Source: Bacteroidota bacterium (lineage in GTDB: Bacteria; Bacteroidota; Bacteroidia; AKYH767-A; OLB10). From it: DNA of 64,000 nt. Positions within the stretch are counted from its first letter, which is position 1; each line of letters opens with the position of its first letter. The stretch covers positions 124,001 through 188,000 of the forward strand of contig JADKJB010000034.1 in the NCBI GenBank assembly GCA_016722525.1, in the 5' to 3' direction. Shown here one piece after another: positions 1-8,424 of this stretch. The position numbers were made by a program, and so were the translations under genes. Below the pieces are notes generated by a model that saw nothing but the letters and a program-made list of their open reading frames with translations, had not been told where the DNA came from and made no database searches.

Positions 1-687
1 TCAAAAGTTTATTTTTTTGGTGCCGGATGCTCCAGTACAGACCGAAATGAAATTATAAAAAAAGGTCTTTTGAAATTTTTTTATAATGCTGAAGTTGTTG
101 TAGATCATGATATGCTGGGAAGTGCATTGGCAGTTTGTGATGGTATTCCCGGCATTACTTGTATCCTTGGTACCGGGTCAAATATCTGTTATTTTGACGG
201 CAAAAATATTTCAGATACACGGCATGGACTTGGTTACATTATTGGAGACGAAGGAAGTGGAAGTTACTATGGGAAAAAACTTTTAGCCTGGTATCTGTAT
301 AAAATATTGCCGCCAGATTTGGATAAAGCATTTTTTGATACATATCATCTGGATAAGGAACTGATTATCAGAAAAGTTTATAAAGAACCTGATCCCAATG
401 TTTTTCTTGCATCTTTTGCCAGGTTTTTATCAGATAATCAGGAGCACCCTTTTATAAAGAAATTAGTTTATAGTGGAATGAATGAATTTTTTGAAACAAA
501 TGTTTTAAGTTATTCTGAAAGCAAAAAAGTCCCTGTTCATTTTGTAGGTTCAATTGCATGGCATTTTCGGGAAATCCTTCAAGCAGTAGCTAATGAAAAA
601 AATGTTCAGATTGGTAACATTATTCAAAAACCAGTGAGTGGTTTAGCTGCATATTTTTTAAAAGGAGGCATGATGCCAAAGTCCTAA
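1..687 (+). CDS. BadF/BadG/BcrA/BcrD-type ATPase, N-acetylglucosamine-kinase-like (5' partial)
   Basis: The frame is open from the first base of the window, so the N-terminus, including the first phosphate-binding motif, lies outside. About 228 residues are visible. Sequence signs of the ASKHA sugar-kinase fold in this family are the segments CILGTGSN and GYIIGDEGSGS, the phosphate-2 and following loops of Bacteroidota BadF/BadG proteins annotated as N-acetylglucosamine kinases; a late FVGSIAW segment matches the adenosine-side loop. The likely reaction is ATP-dependent phosphorylation of an amino sugar in the cytoplasm, in recycling of cell-wall sugars; the substrate is inferred from family resemblance, not from the sequence. 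It is convergent with coaD and the two stop regions overlap by 4 bp. Family call firm, substrate uncertain. Confidence 0.8.
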   Translation, partial: SKVYFFGAGCSSTDRNEIIKKGLLKFFYNAEVVVDHDMLGSALAVCDGIPGITCILGTGSNICYFDGKNISDTRHGLGYIIGDEGSGSYYGKKLLAWYLYKILPPDLDKAFFDTYHLDKELIIRKVYKEPDPNVFLASFARFLSDNQEHPFIKKLVYSGMNEFFETNVLSYSESKKVPVHFVGSIAWHFREILQAVANEKNVQIGNIIQKPVSGLAAYFLKGGMMPKS

Positions 688-1151
688 AGTGTGTCAGGTT
701 GAACTGCATCAGGTAGAAATTGCGAGGCGTTTCCACCGTTACGAATAATGTCTCTGATAATAGAAGAAGATAATGCACCATATTTTAATTCTGATAAAAC
801 AAAAATTGATTCAATTTCGGGTGCTATTCCTGAATTCATGTGTGCAATCGCTTTTTCAAATTCAAAATCAGCGGCATTTCTTAATCCTCTTAAAATAAAT
901 GCAGAATTCATTTTTTTACAAAAATCAACTGTAAGGCCATTGTAAGTTTTTACTTCAACACGAGCCTCATGGTTGAAGGTTTTTTTAAGCCATGCTTCTC
1001 TCTTCTCAAGAGGAAACATATATTTTTTTTCGGCATTATTTCCGATTCCAATAATAATTCGGTCGAAAATTTTTAACCCCCTGTTTACAATGTCTACATG
1101 TCCCATTGTGATGGGATCAAATGATCCTGGAAATACTGCTATTCGTATCAT
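684..1151 (-). CDS. coaD: Phosphopantetheine adenylyltransferase
   Basis: Converts 4'-phosphopantetheine and ATP to dephospho-CoA, the fourth step of CoA synthesis, in the cytoplasm. The 155-residue length is normal. Residues 7-18 (PGSFDPITMGHV) hold the T/HxGH nucleotidyltransferase signature, a conserved basic region follows around residues 41-51, and SSSIIRDII near residue 128 is the second ATP-binding motif (ISSTxxR type). The start codon overlaps the rsmD stop by 4 bp (1148-1151), so translation is probably coupled. The rsmD-coaD neighbourhood is common across bacteria. Its 3' end meets the kinase on the other strand with a 4-bp overlap, leaving no room for a terminator between them. Confidence 0.96.
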   Translation of the reverse strand: MIRIAVFPGSFDPITMGHVDIVNRGLKIFDRIIIGIGNNAEKKYMFPLEKREAWLKKTFNHEARVEVKTYNGLTVDFCKKMNSAFILRGLRNAADFEFEKAIAHMNSGIAPEIESIFVLSELKYGALSSSIIRDIIRNGGNASQFLPDAVQPDTL

Positions 1152-1702
1152 GGTTGATGGATTTGCTCTAAATTACTAAAAAAACTGAAAGTAACATTAC
1201 CGTATTGTCTGCTAAAATTAAATCCAGAAAGATGTTGATAGTTTTGTTTAGATTCATGCTCTAATATAAGGAAACCATCACTGTTCAGTAATTTCCGCTT
1301 CATAACAATAGCATGAATTTCATCTCTCACTGCCACTTCAAAAGGAGGATCTGCAAAAATTATATCAAAAAAATGCTTTGTTTCTTCAATATATTTCAAG
1401 CAATCGGAACGTAAAGGATTGAGATTCTTAATGTCAAGTTTTTTACCCATTTCTTTTATAAACTGAATACATCCAAAATCCAGATCAACAGCCGTTACCG
1501 ATTGGCTCCCCCTTGAAATGAATTCAAGACTAATATTTCCAGTTCCAGAAAATAAATCAAGACAGTTCAATTCACTAAAATCAAACCTGCTTTCTAAAAT
1601 ATTAAACAAACCGGTTTTTGCAAAATCCGTGGTGGGCCTTACAGGTAAATTGCCTGGTGGATTAAGAACTCTACCTTTGTATTTTCCGCTTATGATGCGC
1701 AA
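1148..1702 (-). CDS. rsmD: 16S rRNA (guanine(966)-N2)-methyltransferase RsmD
   Basis: SAM-dependent methylation of G966 of 16S rRNA in the small ribosomal subunit. At 184 residues the length is typical. The N-terminal MRIISGKYKGR and the RPTTDFAKTGLFNIL segment are family hallmarks; LDLFSGTGNISLE (about residues 48-60) is the SAM-binding motif I, and FADPPFE (about 116-122) is the catalytic D/N-P-P-F/Y motif of amino-methyltransferases. It overlaps the DUF3822 gene upstream by 13 bp and coaD downstream by 4 bp, which shows a tightly packed operon read on the minus strand. Confidence 0.95.
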   Translation of the reverse strand: MRIISGKYKGRVLNPPGNLPVRPTTDFAKTGLFNILESRFDFSELNCLDLFSGTGNISLEFISRGSQSVTAVDLDFGCIQFIKEMGKKLDIKNLNPLRSDCLKYIEETKHFFDIIFADPPFEVAVRDEIHAIVMKRKLLNSDGFLILEHESKQNYQHLSGFNFSRQYGNVTFSFFSNLEQIHQP

Positions 1703-2565
1703 ACTAACTGGCTGAATAAATTGAAATGATAGTGTGTAGGAATGGAATTAAATACTGAACTGTAAGCGTAGTGTTCAGGTCTTTCTGCAAATTGTGTGTT
1801 TCTGATATATTTATTAGTTAACACGTATGCCGCATCGGAGGCCTCAATTTCACCACAAAAACTAACATCCACAATTTCAGGATTCAAATGAAGTTGCTCA
1901 CAGACAAAAAGAATATAATATACCATTTCTTCAGGTGATTCAAAATCATAACTATTATACAGAAGAATTTCTTTTCCTCGTGTAACTACTATTTCTATAA
2001 ATTGATTGTGAGTGTTGATAGTCATTTTTTCCTCCTTGGAATTTCTATTAACTGAAAGCAAATATTCAATTAACGAAGTGGAGGAATGATGAATTTCAGC
2101 ATTTGGAAACCAATGCGTAATAGAGGAATATAACGATGTAGGAAGAGAATAAACGTTTTTTGCTTCTACTTGTCTTAATTCATCGGTCATAATTTCATCA
2201 TCAAAGTTGACTTTGTGTGAAAACTTAAGTTGATCTTCTGATGATGAAGGATCGTAAAGTGGATTTGGTATTAATGTTGAATTCCGAAAACCTGAACAGC
2301 AAATTACCCTTCGGAAATTGGATGTTTTTAGAATAACAGATTGTGTTCTTGCTTCCAGTAATGCGTCTTCATAGTCAAGGTTACTCGCAATAATTTTCCA
2401 TGATTCCATTGCAATGAATTGTTTTGAATTTCTAATTGCAACTGCGCACGACAATTCATTTTCACAGGCATATATAAACAAATCGTAAACTTCAGGGCGA
2501 TCGCTCTGATAGGATTCGTCAATTAAAGTGTGTATGTTTTGTATTTTATTTCCGGTTTCCAGCAT
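1690..2565 (-). CDS. DUF3822 family protein
   Basis: A 291-residue soluble protein that I recognise as the Bacteroidota-specific DUF3822 family by its context (first gene before rsmD and coaD) and by its general layout: an N-terminal DLFIYACENELSCAVAI strand pair and later ILLYNSYDFESPEEMVYYIL. Members are thought to have an actin/hexokinase-like (ASKHA) fold and have no established reaction; I do not assign one. No signal peptide or membrane segment is visible, so it should be cytoplasmic. The 13-bp overlap with rsmD suggests co-translation. A good TAnnTTTG promoter element sits about 45 bp upstream. The family call rests partly on gene order. Confidence 0.75.
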   Translation of the reverse strand: MLETGNKIQNIHTLIDESYQSDRPEVYDLFIYACENELSCAVAIRNSKQFIAMESWKIIASNLDYEDALLEARTQSVILKTSNFRRVICCSGFRNSTLIPNPLYDPSSSEDQLKFSHKVNFDDEIMTDELRQVEAKNVYSLPTSLYSSITHWFPNAEIHHSSTSLIEYLLSVNRNSKEEKMTINTHNQFIEIVVTRGKEILLYNSYDFESPEEMVYYILFVCEQLHLNPEIVDVSFCGEIEASDAAYVLTNKYIRNTQFAERPEHYAYSSVFNSIPTHYHFNLFSQLVCAS

Positions 2566-3172
2566 CTGAATATTAGGTCACAGAACCTAACTTTATGATT
2601 TTATTTTTTTCAAAGGTAGGGATGTTTTGCCCTTCAAAATTTTTAATTTTTGTTTTCTCTTTTTCACGTTCACTTGCCATAGATATTAATTGAGCATCTT
2701 GAAAAAAATGGAACAGTAGTTTTTAATTCATTCTGCATAGATTCCTTGATTATATAAATTTTGACTTCCGTATTTTGATAGTTCCTTTGCTCACAAAAGA
2801 GGTTTTTTCTTAGAAATTAATTTGTTTTAACTGTTGTAAGGATCTGATTTTTACAAAATTGATTAAGGAATTGAATTTTAAAATAGTAACACTTACGAAA
2901 TTTATAAATGTAAATTCACCAGACTTTATATTTTTGAAGCGTGGCCGAACAGTATAAATTTTTGTTTTTTTCTTTGTTGAATTTGAATGCTTCATGGTTG
3001 CTATTTTAAATCAAGCAGAACAAAATAATAGTAGTAACTAAAAGCACAATAATAACTATCTTCATAGCCGGTATTTATGATTTAGATATAGAAGACAAAG
3101 CTACATTTTTTTATCAAAAACTTAGTTTGATTCCTTCATAGGTTCCAGTTTTAACTTTAATTTGACAGATAT
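2566..3172. other. AT-rich intergenic region between divergent genes
   Basis: About 600 bp separate the divergent DUF3822 and helicase genes. Apart from the -7 box at 2611-2618 I see no gene, RNA or clear repeat. A 61-codon minus-strand frame at 2810-2995 has Lys/Asn/Phe-rich composition expected of random AT-rich DNA and no family resemblance. Confidence 0.5.
2611..2618 (-). promoter_or_regulatory. -7 promoter element of the DUF3822-rsmD-coaD operon
   Basis: On the minus strand this reads TACCTTTG, a perfect match to the Bacteroidota TAnnTTTG -7 box, 45 bp upstream of the DUF3822 start. A TTTG lies 16 bp further upstream, which is shorter than the usual 19-21 bp spacing, so the -33 element is not convincing. 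Confidence 0.4.
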
Positions 3173-4606
3173 ATGATTCCACTTGACACATCCCGTATTT
3201 TCTCGGGCTTTTTAGCAAATTTTTCACATGATCCAACCTCGGGACAGGAAGAGGCACTAAAACGCATTGCCAATTTTGTTGCAAAAAGCGCAACAGGTGA
3301 TACCTATTTGCTAAAAGGTTATGCTGGAACTGGTAAAACAACTATTATCAGTGCTTTAGTAAAGACATTGCCGAAGTTTGGAGTCAAAACTGTTTTGATG
3401 GCACCCACCGGAAGAGCTGCAAAGGTGATGGCAACCTATTCCAAGCGACAAGCATTCACTATTCACAGAAAAATTTATCGACCAAAACAAAATGAGGGGA
3501 CTGGTTTTAGCTATTCTTTAGCACCAAATACCCACACAAATACCTTATTCATTGTAGATGAGGCTTCTATGATTTCTGATAAATCTGGCATGCAGGAAAG
3601 TTTTTTTGGTGGTCAAAATCTATTGCAGGACCTGATTGATTTTGTTTCTGCAGGTGAAAATTGTCGTTTGTTGCTCGTAGGCGATAATGCGCAACTTCCA
3701 CCGGTTGGTCAAATAGAAAGTCCGGCATTGGATATTAAACATTTAACACGTGTTTATGGACGTAGGGCGGGCCATTTTGAACTTACTGAAGTGGTGAGGC
3801 AAGAAAAGGACTCCGGTATACTGAAAAATGCTACTGATTTGAGAAATGAAATAAGAATTGGTGGGAAGAACATCCAATTTGATAGTCAATTTACTGATTT
3901 CGAAAAAGTAAATGGTTATGAGTTGGGTGAGAAGCTTGCAACTGATTACAGTTCTCTTGGCCCGGAAGGGGTAGTCGTGGTTTGCAGATCTAATAGATCT
4001 GCAAATAATTACAATAAGCAAATACGGTACAGTGGTTTGTATTTTGAAGATGAAATATGTGCTGGTGATTATCTGATGTGTGTTAAAAATAATTATTTCT
4101 GGCTTGAAGAAAAATCAGAGGCGGGATTTATTGCCAACGGGGATACTCTGAAAATTACAAGGGTTCACCGTTTGGAAGAAAAATTTGGCTTTCGGTTTGC
4201 TGATATTTTTGTACAGATGGTTGATTATCCCGATCATCCAGCCTTTGAAGTAAAAGTTATTCTGGATTGTTTGTATACTGAAGCTCCGGCGCTTACCAAG
4301 GACCAATCTGCTGAGTTGTTTCGGCAAGTTTCAGAATCCTATCCAGAGGCAACCAGCAGAACAGCAAAAATGGCATTAGTTTCTAAAGATCCCTATTTTC
4401 AGGCTTTGCAAATTAAATTCGCCTATGCAGTAACTTGTCATAAAGCACAAGGAGGTCAATGGAAGCATGTTTTTGTGGATCAGGGTTATCTTACCGATGA
4501 AATGATTGATGTTGGATATTTACGGTGGTTGTATACCGCTATAACCAGGGCATCAGAAAAAGTTTATTTAGTAAATTTTCAAGAATTGTTTTTTAAAGAA
4601 TCTTAA
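3173..4606 (+). CDS. ATP-dependent DNA helicase, superfamily 1 (RecD/Dda/Pif1-like)
   Basis: A 477-residue SF1B-type helicase. Motifs in order: GYAGTGKTT (residues 49-57, Walker A), APTGRAAK (motif Ia), VDEASMIS (motif II, DExx type), LVGDNAQLPPVG (motif III), EVVRQ (motif IV region), and near the C-terminus YAVTCHKAQGGQW and LYTAITRA (motifs V and VI of the UvrD_C_2 domain). It therefore translocates on single-stranded DNA with 5'-3' polarity as known for this clade, with a likely role in repair or replication-fork processing. It lacks the long N-terminal region of RecD2 and stands alone, without RecBC neighbours. Its 3' end overlaps the convergent acyltransferase by 4 bp. The exact physiological role is inferred. 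Confidence 0.9.
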   Translation: MIPLDTSRIFSGFLANFSHDPTSGQEEALKRIANFVAKSATGDTYLLKGYAGTGKTTIISALVKTLPKFGVKTVLMAPTGRAAKVMATYSKRQAFTIHRKIYRPKQNEGTGFSYSLAPNTHTNTLFIVDEASMISDKSGMQESFFGGQNLLQDLIDFVSAGENCRLLLVGDNAQLPPVGQIESPALDIKHLTRVYGRRAGHFELTEVVRQEKDSGILKNATDLRNEIRIGGKNIQFDSQFTDFEKVNGYELGEKLATDYSSLGPEGVVVVCRSNRSANNYNKQIRYSGLYFEDEICAGDYLMCVKNNYFWLEEKSEAGFIANGDTLKITRVHRLEEKFGFRFADIFVQMVDYPDHPAFEVKVILDCLYTEAPALTKDQSAELFRQVSESYPEATSRTAKMALVSKDPYFQALQIKFAYAVTCHKAQGGQWKHVFVDQGYLTDEMIDVGYLRWLYTAITRASEKVYLVNFQELFFKES

Positions 4607-5145
4607 ATCACGCCTTTTTTGGGGTTTCTCCCTGGTACTTTTCTGTAATAGTTTTTCATAAATTCAAAATCTTTTTCAATATCACCTGATAAATAAAAAG
4701 GAGGCTCAACAACAACTTCTTTTGTTGCATAATTAAATGCAACCATCACAATCGGAATACCTGCTTTTTGTGCAATATAATAAAATCCGGTTTTCCAAAC
4801 GGGTGCATAACTTCGTGTTCCTTCAGGAGTGATGCATATTGAAAATTCAGGTTCTGTTTTGAAAACTTCTACAACGGCATCAACAAAATTGTTGCTTTTA
4901 GATCTATCAACAGGATAACCACCCAGATTCTTAAAGATCCACCCGAACGGAAAACGAAAAAGTTCCTTTTTTGCAACATATTTGGTTTCAAGACCAAGTA
5001 CACTTCGTGAAGCTAATCCGAGAAAAAAGTCCCAGTTACTGGTATGTGGAGCAATAATCATGACAAATTTTTTCAAATCCGGAGATACTGCCCCTACAGT
5101 TTTCCAACCAAAGAGTTTAAAAAAGAAATTGTACACAAACTTCAA
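4603..5145 (-). CDS. 1-acyl-sn-glycerol-3-phosphate acyltransferase-like protein
   Basis: A 180-residue PlsC-family acyltransferase. The catalytic HX4D motif is APHTSNWD (His34, Asp39) and the substrate-binding block is CITPEGTRS (about residues 103-111). The usual N-terminal hydrophobic helix of full PlsC proteins is absent or minimal, so this belongs to the short, peripheral-membrane subgroup frequent in Bacteroidota. It should move an acyl chain to a lysophospholipid or another hydroxyl acceptor; the exact acceptor cannot be read from the sequence. The gene is convergent with the helicase gene. Confidence 0.87.
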   Translation of the reverse strand: MKFVYNFFFKLFGWKTVGAVSPDLKKFVMIIAPHTSNWDFFLGLASRSVLGLETKYVAKKELFRFPFGWIFKNLGGYPVDRSKSNNFVDAVVEVFKTEPEFSICITPEGTRSYAPVWKTGFYYIAQKAGIPIVMVAFNYATKEVVVEPPFYLSGDIEKDFEFMKNYYRKVPGRNPKKGVI

Positions 5146-5275
5146 AATCCTGAGCCGTTGTTTATTTATTCCTGCAATATAAAAAAAGAAATTAATATGG
5201 AATAATACTCTTTTCAGCTTTGTTTATTTATTTTGGAACAGTTATTGAGTAGGAACGGCATAACCTCAAAAAACC

Positions 5276-5818
5276 ATGAAACTAAACAGTTCCTTCTTAT
5301 TCATGACTTTATTGTCATTGTTGTTTATAGCATGCTCACCTTCCATGGTTCCTTTTACGCAGCAGCTCAGAGAACAAAATAAACTTAACTTGGATGAACT
5401 TAAATCCATCCAGTTTTATACCAGCAATACTCTTGTTTTGAGAAGAGGAGAAAATCAGGACAAGAAAGAAACAACCAACGGTGAATTAAATATATTGAAA
5501 GATGCAGTTATTGAAGAGGTGATTATTAAAGCGGGAACACCTTGTGTAATCAAAGATGTTGTTGATGGTAACAGAGTCACTGTTAGTTTTGATAAGGGAG
5601 GAAGTAAATATCTGGTTTTTGGTAGCTTAAAAAATAAAGATGGATTCTATACTTTAATGGCCTTAGATTGGAAGAATGGAAAAGGTACATTGAATTATGG
5701 AGAGAAAACATTTTATTCATCACAAGGAAGTAAAGATGTTTTTCTGGTATTGAAAATGAAAACTCTGGAAAAATTTAAACTTGAAAGAAAAATTGAAAAG
5801 GGAGTTGAGATAAAATAA
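5276..5818 (+). CDS. Hypothetical lipoprotein
   Basis: A 180-residue protein with a type II signal peptide: Lys at residue 2, a hydrophobic core and the lipobox LFIAC with Cys20, so it should be lipidated and held in the inner or outer membrane facing the periplasm. The mature part is mixed alpha/beta with alternating charged and hydrophobic residues (for example EEVIIKAGTPCVIKDVVDG), compatible with a small beta-rich domain. I do not recognise a family and assign no function. It stands alone, 130 bp after the divergent acyltransferase and before the tRNA. Confidence 0.75.
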   Translation: MKLNSSFLFMTLLSLLFIACSPSMVPFTQQLREQNKLNLDELKSIQFYTSNTLVLRRGENQDKKETTNGELNILKDAVIEEVIIKAGTPCVIKDVVDGNRVTVSFDKGGSKYLVFGSLKNKDGFYTLMALDWKNGKGTLNYGEKTFYSSQGSKDVFLVLKMKTLEKFKLERKIEKGVEIK

Positions 5819-5933
5819 GAAACTGGTGTTGAGTAATTTACTTTCGAAACAATTTTTTTAATTAAGTGTAATATTTCTTTTGCTCTCCGAAGTCCGGCCT
5901 ATCCTTTTCAATTAAATCTAAATCTTTTATTTG

Positions 5934-6008
5934 TGGGACGTACTGGGCTCGAACCAGTGACCCCTGCCTTGTCGAGGCAGTGCTCTGAACCAACTGAGCT
6001 AACATCCC
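5934..6008 (-). tRNA. tRNA-Val (GAC)
   Basis: Read on the minus strand, GGGATGT (6008-6002) pairs with ACGTCCC before discriminator A at 5934; the D stem is GCTC/GAGC, the anticodon stem CTGCC/GGCAG and the T arm ACTGG-TTCGAGC-CCAGT. The seven-base anticodon loop is TCGACAA, which puts GAC at positions 34-36 (valine). Position 33 is C instead of the nearly invariant U. CCA is not encoded. The tRNA lies between the lipoprotein and the LysE gene, about 25 bp from the latter's stop. Confidence 0.88.
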
Positions 6009-6032
6009 GTAATACTTCTGCAAATATACGCA

Positions 6033-6662
6033 TCAGGAAGCTGGTGAGAAAATTTTTACAATCATAAAAACACCGTATGCAGCCAAAGCCAGGCCCGAAA
6101 TACGATTCATCCAAACGAGGAAGTTCCCTGTAATGATACCCTTCAGTCTTGTTGAAACCCATGCTTTAAGTAGATCAGTTCCAAATACCATCCCCAAAGT
6201 TGATCCATAGAAAAGTAAGGCATATAAACCTGTAAAATGTTCTTTTACAGAAATAGTTCCTGCAACTCCCAGCCAGAAAAGCAACGCTGATGGGTTTAAG
6301 GTATTCATTGTAAAGCCTTTGACAATATCAATAGCTCTGGTTTTAGAGTCATCAATAACTTCTAATGCATCTGCTGAAACAGTAGCTTTCTTAAAAAAAG
6401 TAAATACACCAAAACTGAGAATTAACAATCCTCCGGAAATACCGATAACCTGGTCGTACGCTCTCATATAAAAAAGAAGTGAGCTCCCATAATAAGTAAG
6501 TATCACAAAAAAACTATCACTTAATAAAACTCCAAACGCCAACATGCTAGCTGGTAGAAAACCTTTTTTAATACTGGTGTTAATAATCATGAAAAAAACA
6601 GGTCCAACCAGCAGTGCAAGCACACTTCCCAGCAACAATCCGCTGATAATTGGTTCCAGCAT
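6033..6662 (-). CDS. LysE family translocator
   Basis: A 209-residue inner-membrane protein with about six hydrophobic helices, matching the LysE/RhtB exporter family in length and in the first helix (GLLLGSVLALLVGPVFFMII, a family-typical G-x-G-P pattern) and in the conserved NPSALLFWLGV segment of the central helix. Family members export amino acids such as lysine, threonine or homoserine by secondary transport; the substrate here is unknown. It is a single gene on the minus strand with its own -7 promoter element. Function assignment beyond an amino-acid or small-metabolite exporter is not supported. Confidence 0.88.
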   Translation of the reverse strand: MLEPIISGLLLGSVLALLVGPVFFMIINTSIKKGFLPASMLAFGVLLSDSFFVILTYYGSSLLFYMRAYDQVIGISGGLLILSFGVFTFFKKATVSADALEVIDDSKTRAIDIVKGFTMNTLNPSALLFWLGVAGTISVKEHFTGLYALLFYGSTLGMVFGTDLLKAWVSTRLKGIITGNFLVWMNRISGLALAAYGVFMIVKIFSPAS

Positions 6663-6711
6663 AATTTATTTTATAGAATTTTCGTTTTTGAAAAATATTT
6701 TCACCGAATGT

Positions 6712-6719
6712 CAAAAATA
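6712..6719 (-). promoter_or_regulatory. -7 promoter element for the LysE gene
   Basis: The minus strand reads TATTTTTG, matching TAnnTTTG, 50 bp before the LysE start. No clear TTTG is found 19-21 bp further upstream, so this is tentative. Confidence 0.35.
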
Positions 6720-6754
6720 TTAAAAAAAAATCCAGATGCCTAAAAGAAATTCAA

Positions 6755-8296
6755 TTAAGTACTTGCAATGGACCGCTCCTTTTCAACGAAATCTTCCCAT
6801 TTTGAAAACTGGGCATTTTTCATCACTCTGGGGAATTTATTTTGGGCTCCAACTTTGTTATTTACTTTCATCCAGTTGTAAAAACAGCAGAAGGTACCAC
6901 TTCAACAAATATGTTGTTGAGCGCCGACATTCTTTCAACACGATAATCATCATTCAGGATTTTCAATTTTTCATCTAAAAATTTCCATCAAATGGTTTGC
7001 ATCAACTGGATCGTCTGTACCAATAAACCATTTATGAGCAAATAAACTACCAGATGGAATTCCTGAAACAGTGAACTCATTAATTCGGATGTCCATTTCT
7101 TCACTTAACATTTCAATAGCTTTATTCATATTATCTATTGAAAGGTGTTCGCCACATAGACTTAAATAATGTTTAGTTCTTCCTACAATAATAATTTCAC
7201 ACTTTTCTTTATTTGTAAATCTTACAACATCTCCAATAAGATAGCGCCATGCTCCGGCATTAGTAGAAAGCATGATAGCATAATCCTGGCCATCTTCAAC
7301 TTCATGAATCAGGCAGGTTTTTGGTTTTCCTATTATTTCACCTTCACTATTGAAATAATTGTCATTAAAGGGTACAAATTCAAAAAATATTCCATTGTTG
7401 ATAATAAGTTTCATGCTCTTGTTATGAGGATCATCTTGAAAAGCAATGAATCCTTCAGAAGCAAGATAGGTTTCTATATAAATCAATGGTTTTGACAATA
7501 GCGACTCAAAACTTTTTCGATAAGGCTCAAAAGAAACCCCACCGTGTACATAAATTGATAAGTTAGGCCAGATATCATGAATTGTTTTTAATTTATACTT
7601 TGCAATCACCTTTTCAATTAGTAATTGAACCCATGCCGGAACTCCAACGATGATACCTATATCCCATTCATTGGCCTTTTCCGTTATTTCGCTTAACTTG
7701 GCATTCCAGTCACTTTCTTTAGCAATCTTCCTTCCTGGTTTATAAAAATGCTGAAACCAAAACGGAAGGTTACTGGTTGTTATTCCACTAAGATCTCCTT
7801 CGAAATAACTTCCTTTTTGATGTAAATGGGTACTTCCTCCAAGCATGAGTATGCCTTTTTCAAAAAGCGATTCCGGCAAATCATATTTCGCTAATGAAAG
7901 TATTTGTCGAATACTGACTTTCTGAATCGATTTAATCATATCCCTTGTTACAGGAATATGTTTACTGGATGAATCGGATGTTCCTGAACTAAGAGCAAAG
8001 TATTTTACTTGTCCGGGCCAGCAAACATCTTCTTCATTGTGAAGTGATTTGTTCCACCATTTTGAAAAAATAGAATTGTAATCGTGAAAAGGAACAGTTA
8101 AGCGAAACTTGTTAATGAATTGAGGGCTTGCAATTATTTTGGAGAATTTGTACGTCTGGCCAAAAAGTGTGAATTGGGATTTACGCAATAGCTGGCGCAA
8201 AACATTTTTTTGATGTTGCTCAGGTGTGTAGCGCTCAAAATGAATTTTTTGGCGAAGTTCAATTCCTTTTTTTATAATACTACCCAACAGAGGCAT
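6755..8296 (-). CDS. GH3-family protein (acyl-acid-amido synthetase-like), frame broken twice
   Basis: Bacterial GH3 auxin-responsive-promoter family protein, an adenylate-forming enzyme of the firefly-luciferase fold. The first frame gives 441 residues with LSSGTSDSSSKHIPVT (the ATP-binding P-loop-like motif), YLASEGFIAFQDDP, WRYLIGDVVRF and IIVGRTKHYLSLCGEHLS, and stops at 6971. The family C-terminus continues in other frames: after the A5 run at 6977-6981 (coding strand T5), FLDEKLKILNDDYRVER follows, and after about 6880-6890 the text NWMKVNNKVGAQNKFPRV leads to a stop at 6755. Two missing bases restore a protein of about 513 residues, the usual family length. Plant homologues conjugate amino acids to acyl acids; the bacterial substrate is unknown. 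The breaks look like sequence errors. Confidence 0.85.
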
Positions 8297-8424
8297 GCAT
8301 GAACTTTTTTATAAGTGAATTTAAAACTTCATTGGCAATACTTTAAAAAAGTAGCGCCATTAATTTCAGCAGATTAATCAACTTCCCCGAAGTAAACTTA
8401 ATCAGAAATATCGAATTTTCAAAA

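Noticed and set aside
748..1179. Plus-strand open frames of 65 and 68 codons
   Set aside because: They are antisense to coaD, which is certain by motif, and have no family resemblance.
2810..2995. 61-codon minus-strand frame in the 600-bp gap
   Set aside because: Composition is that of random AT-rich DNA; no signal peptide, no recognisable start context and no homology that I know.
5934..6008. tRNA-Asp on the plus strand, since GTC appears in the loop there
   Set aside because: The D arm, T arm (TTCGAGC) and discriminator are only correct on the minus strand.
5908..6162. 84-codon minus-strand frame
   Set aside because: It runs through the tRNA-Val gene and the end of the LysE gene in another frame.
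6736..6978. 80-codon plus-strand frame
   Set aside because: It lies opposite the C-terminal part of the GH3 gene, which is recovered by correcting two indels.
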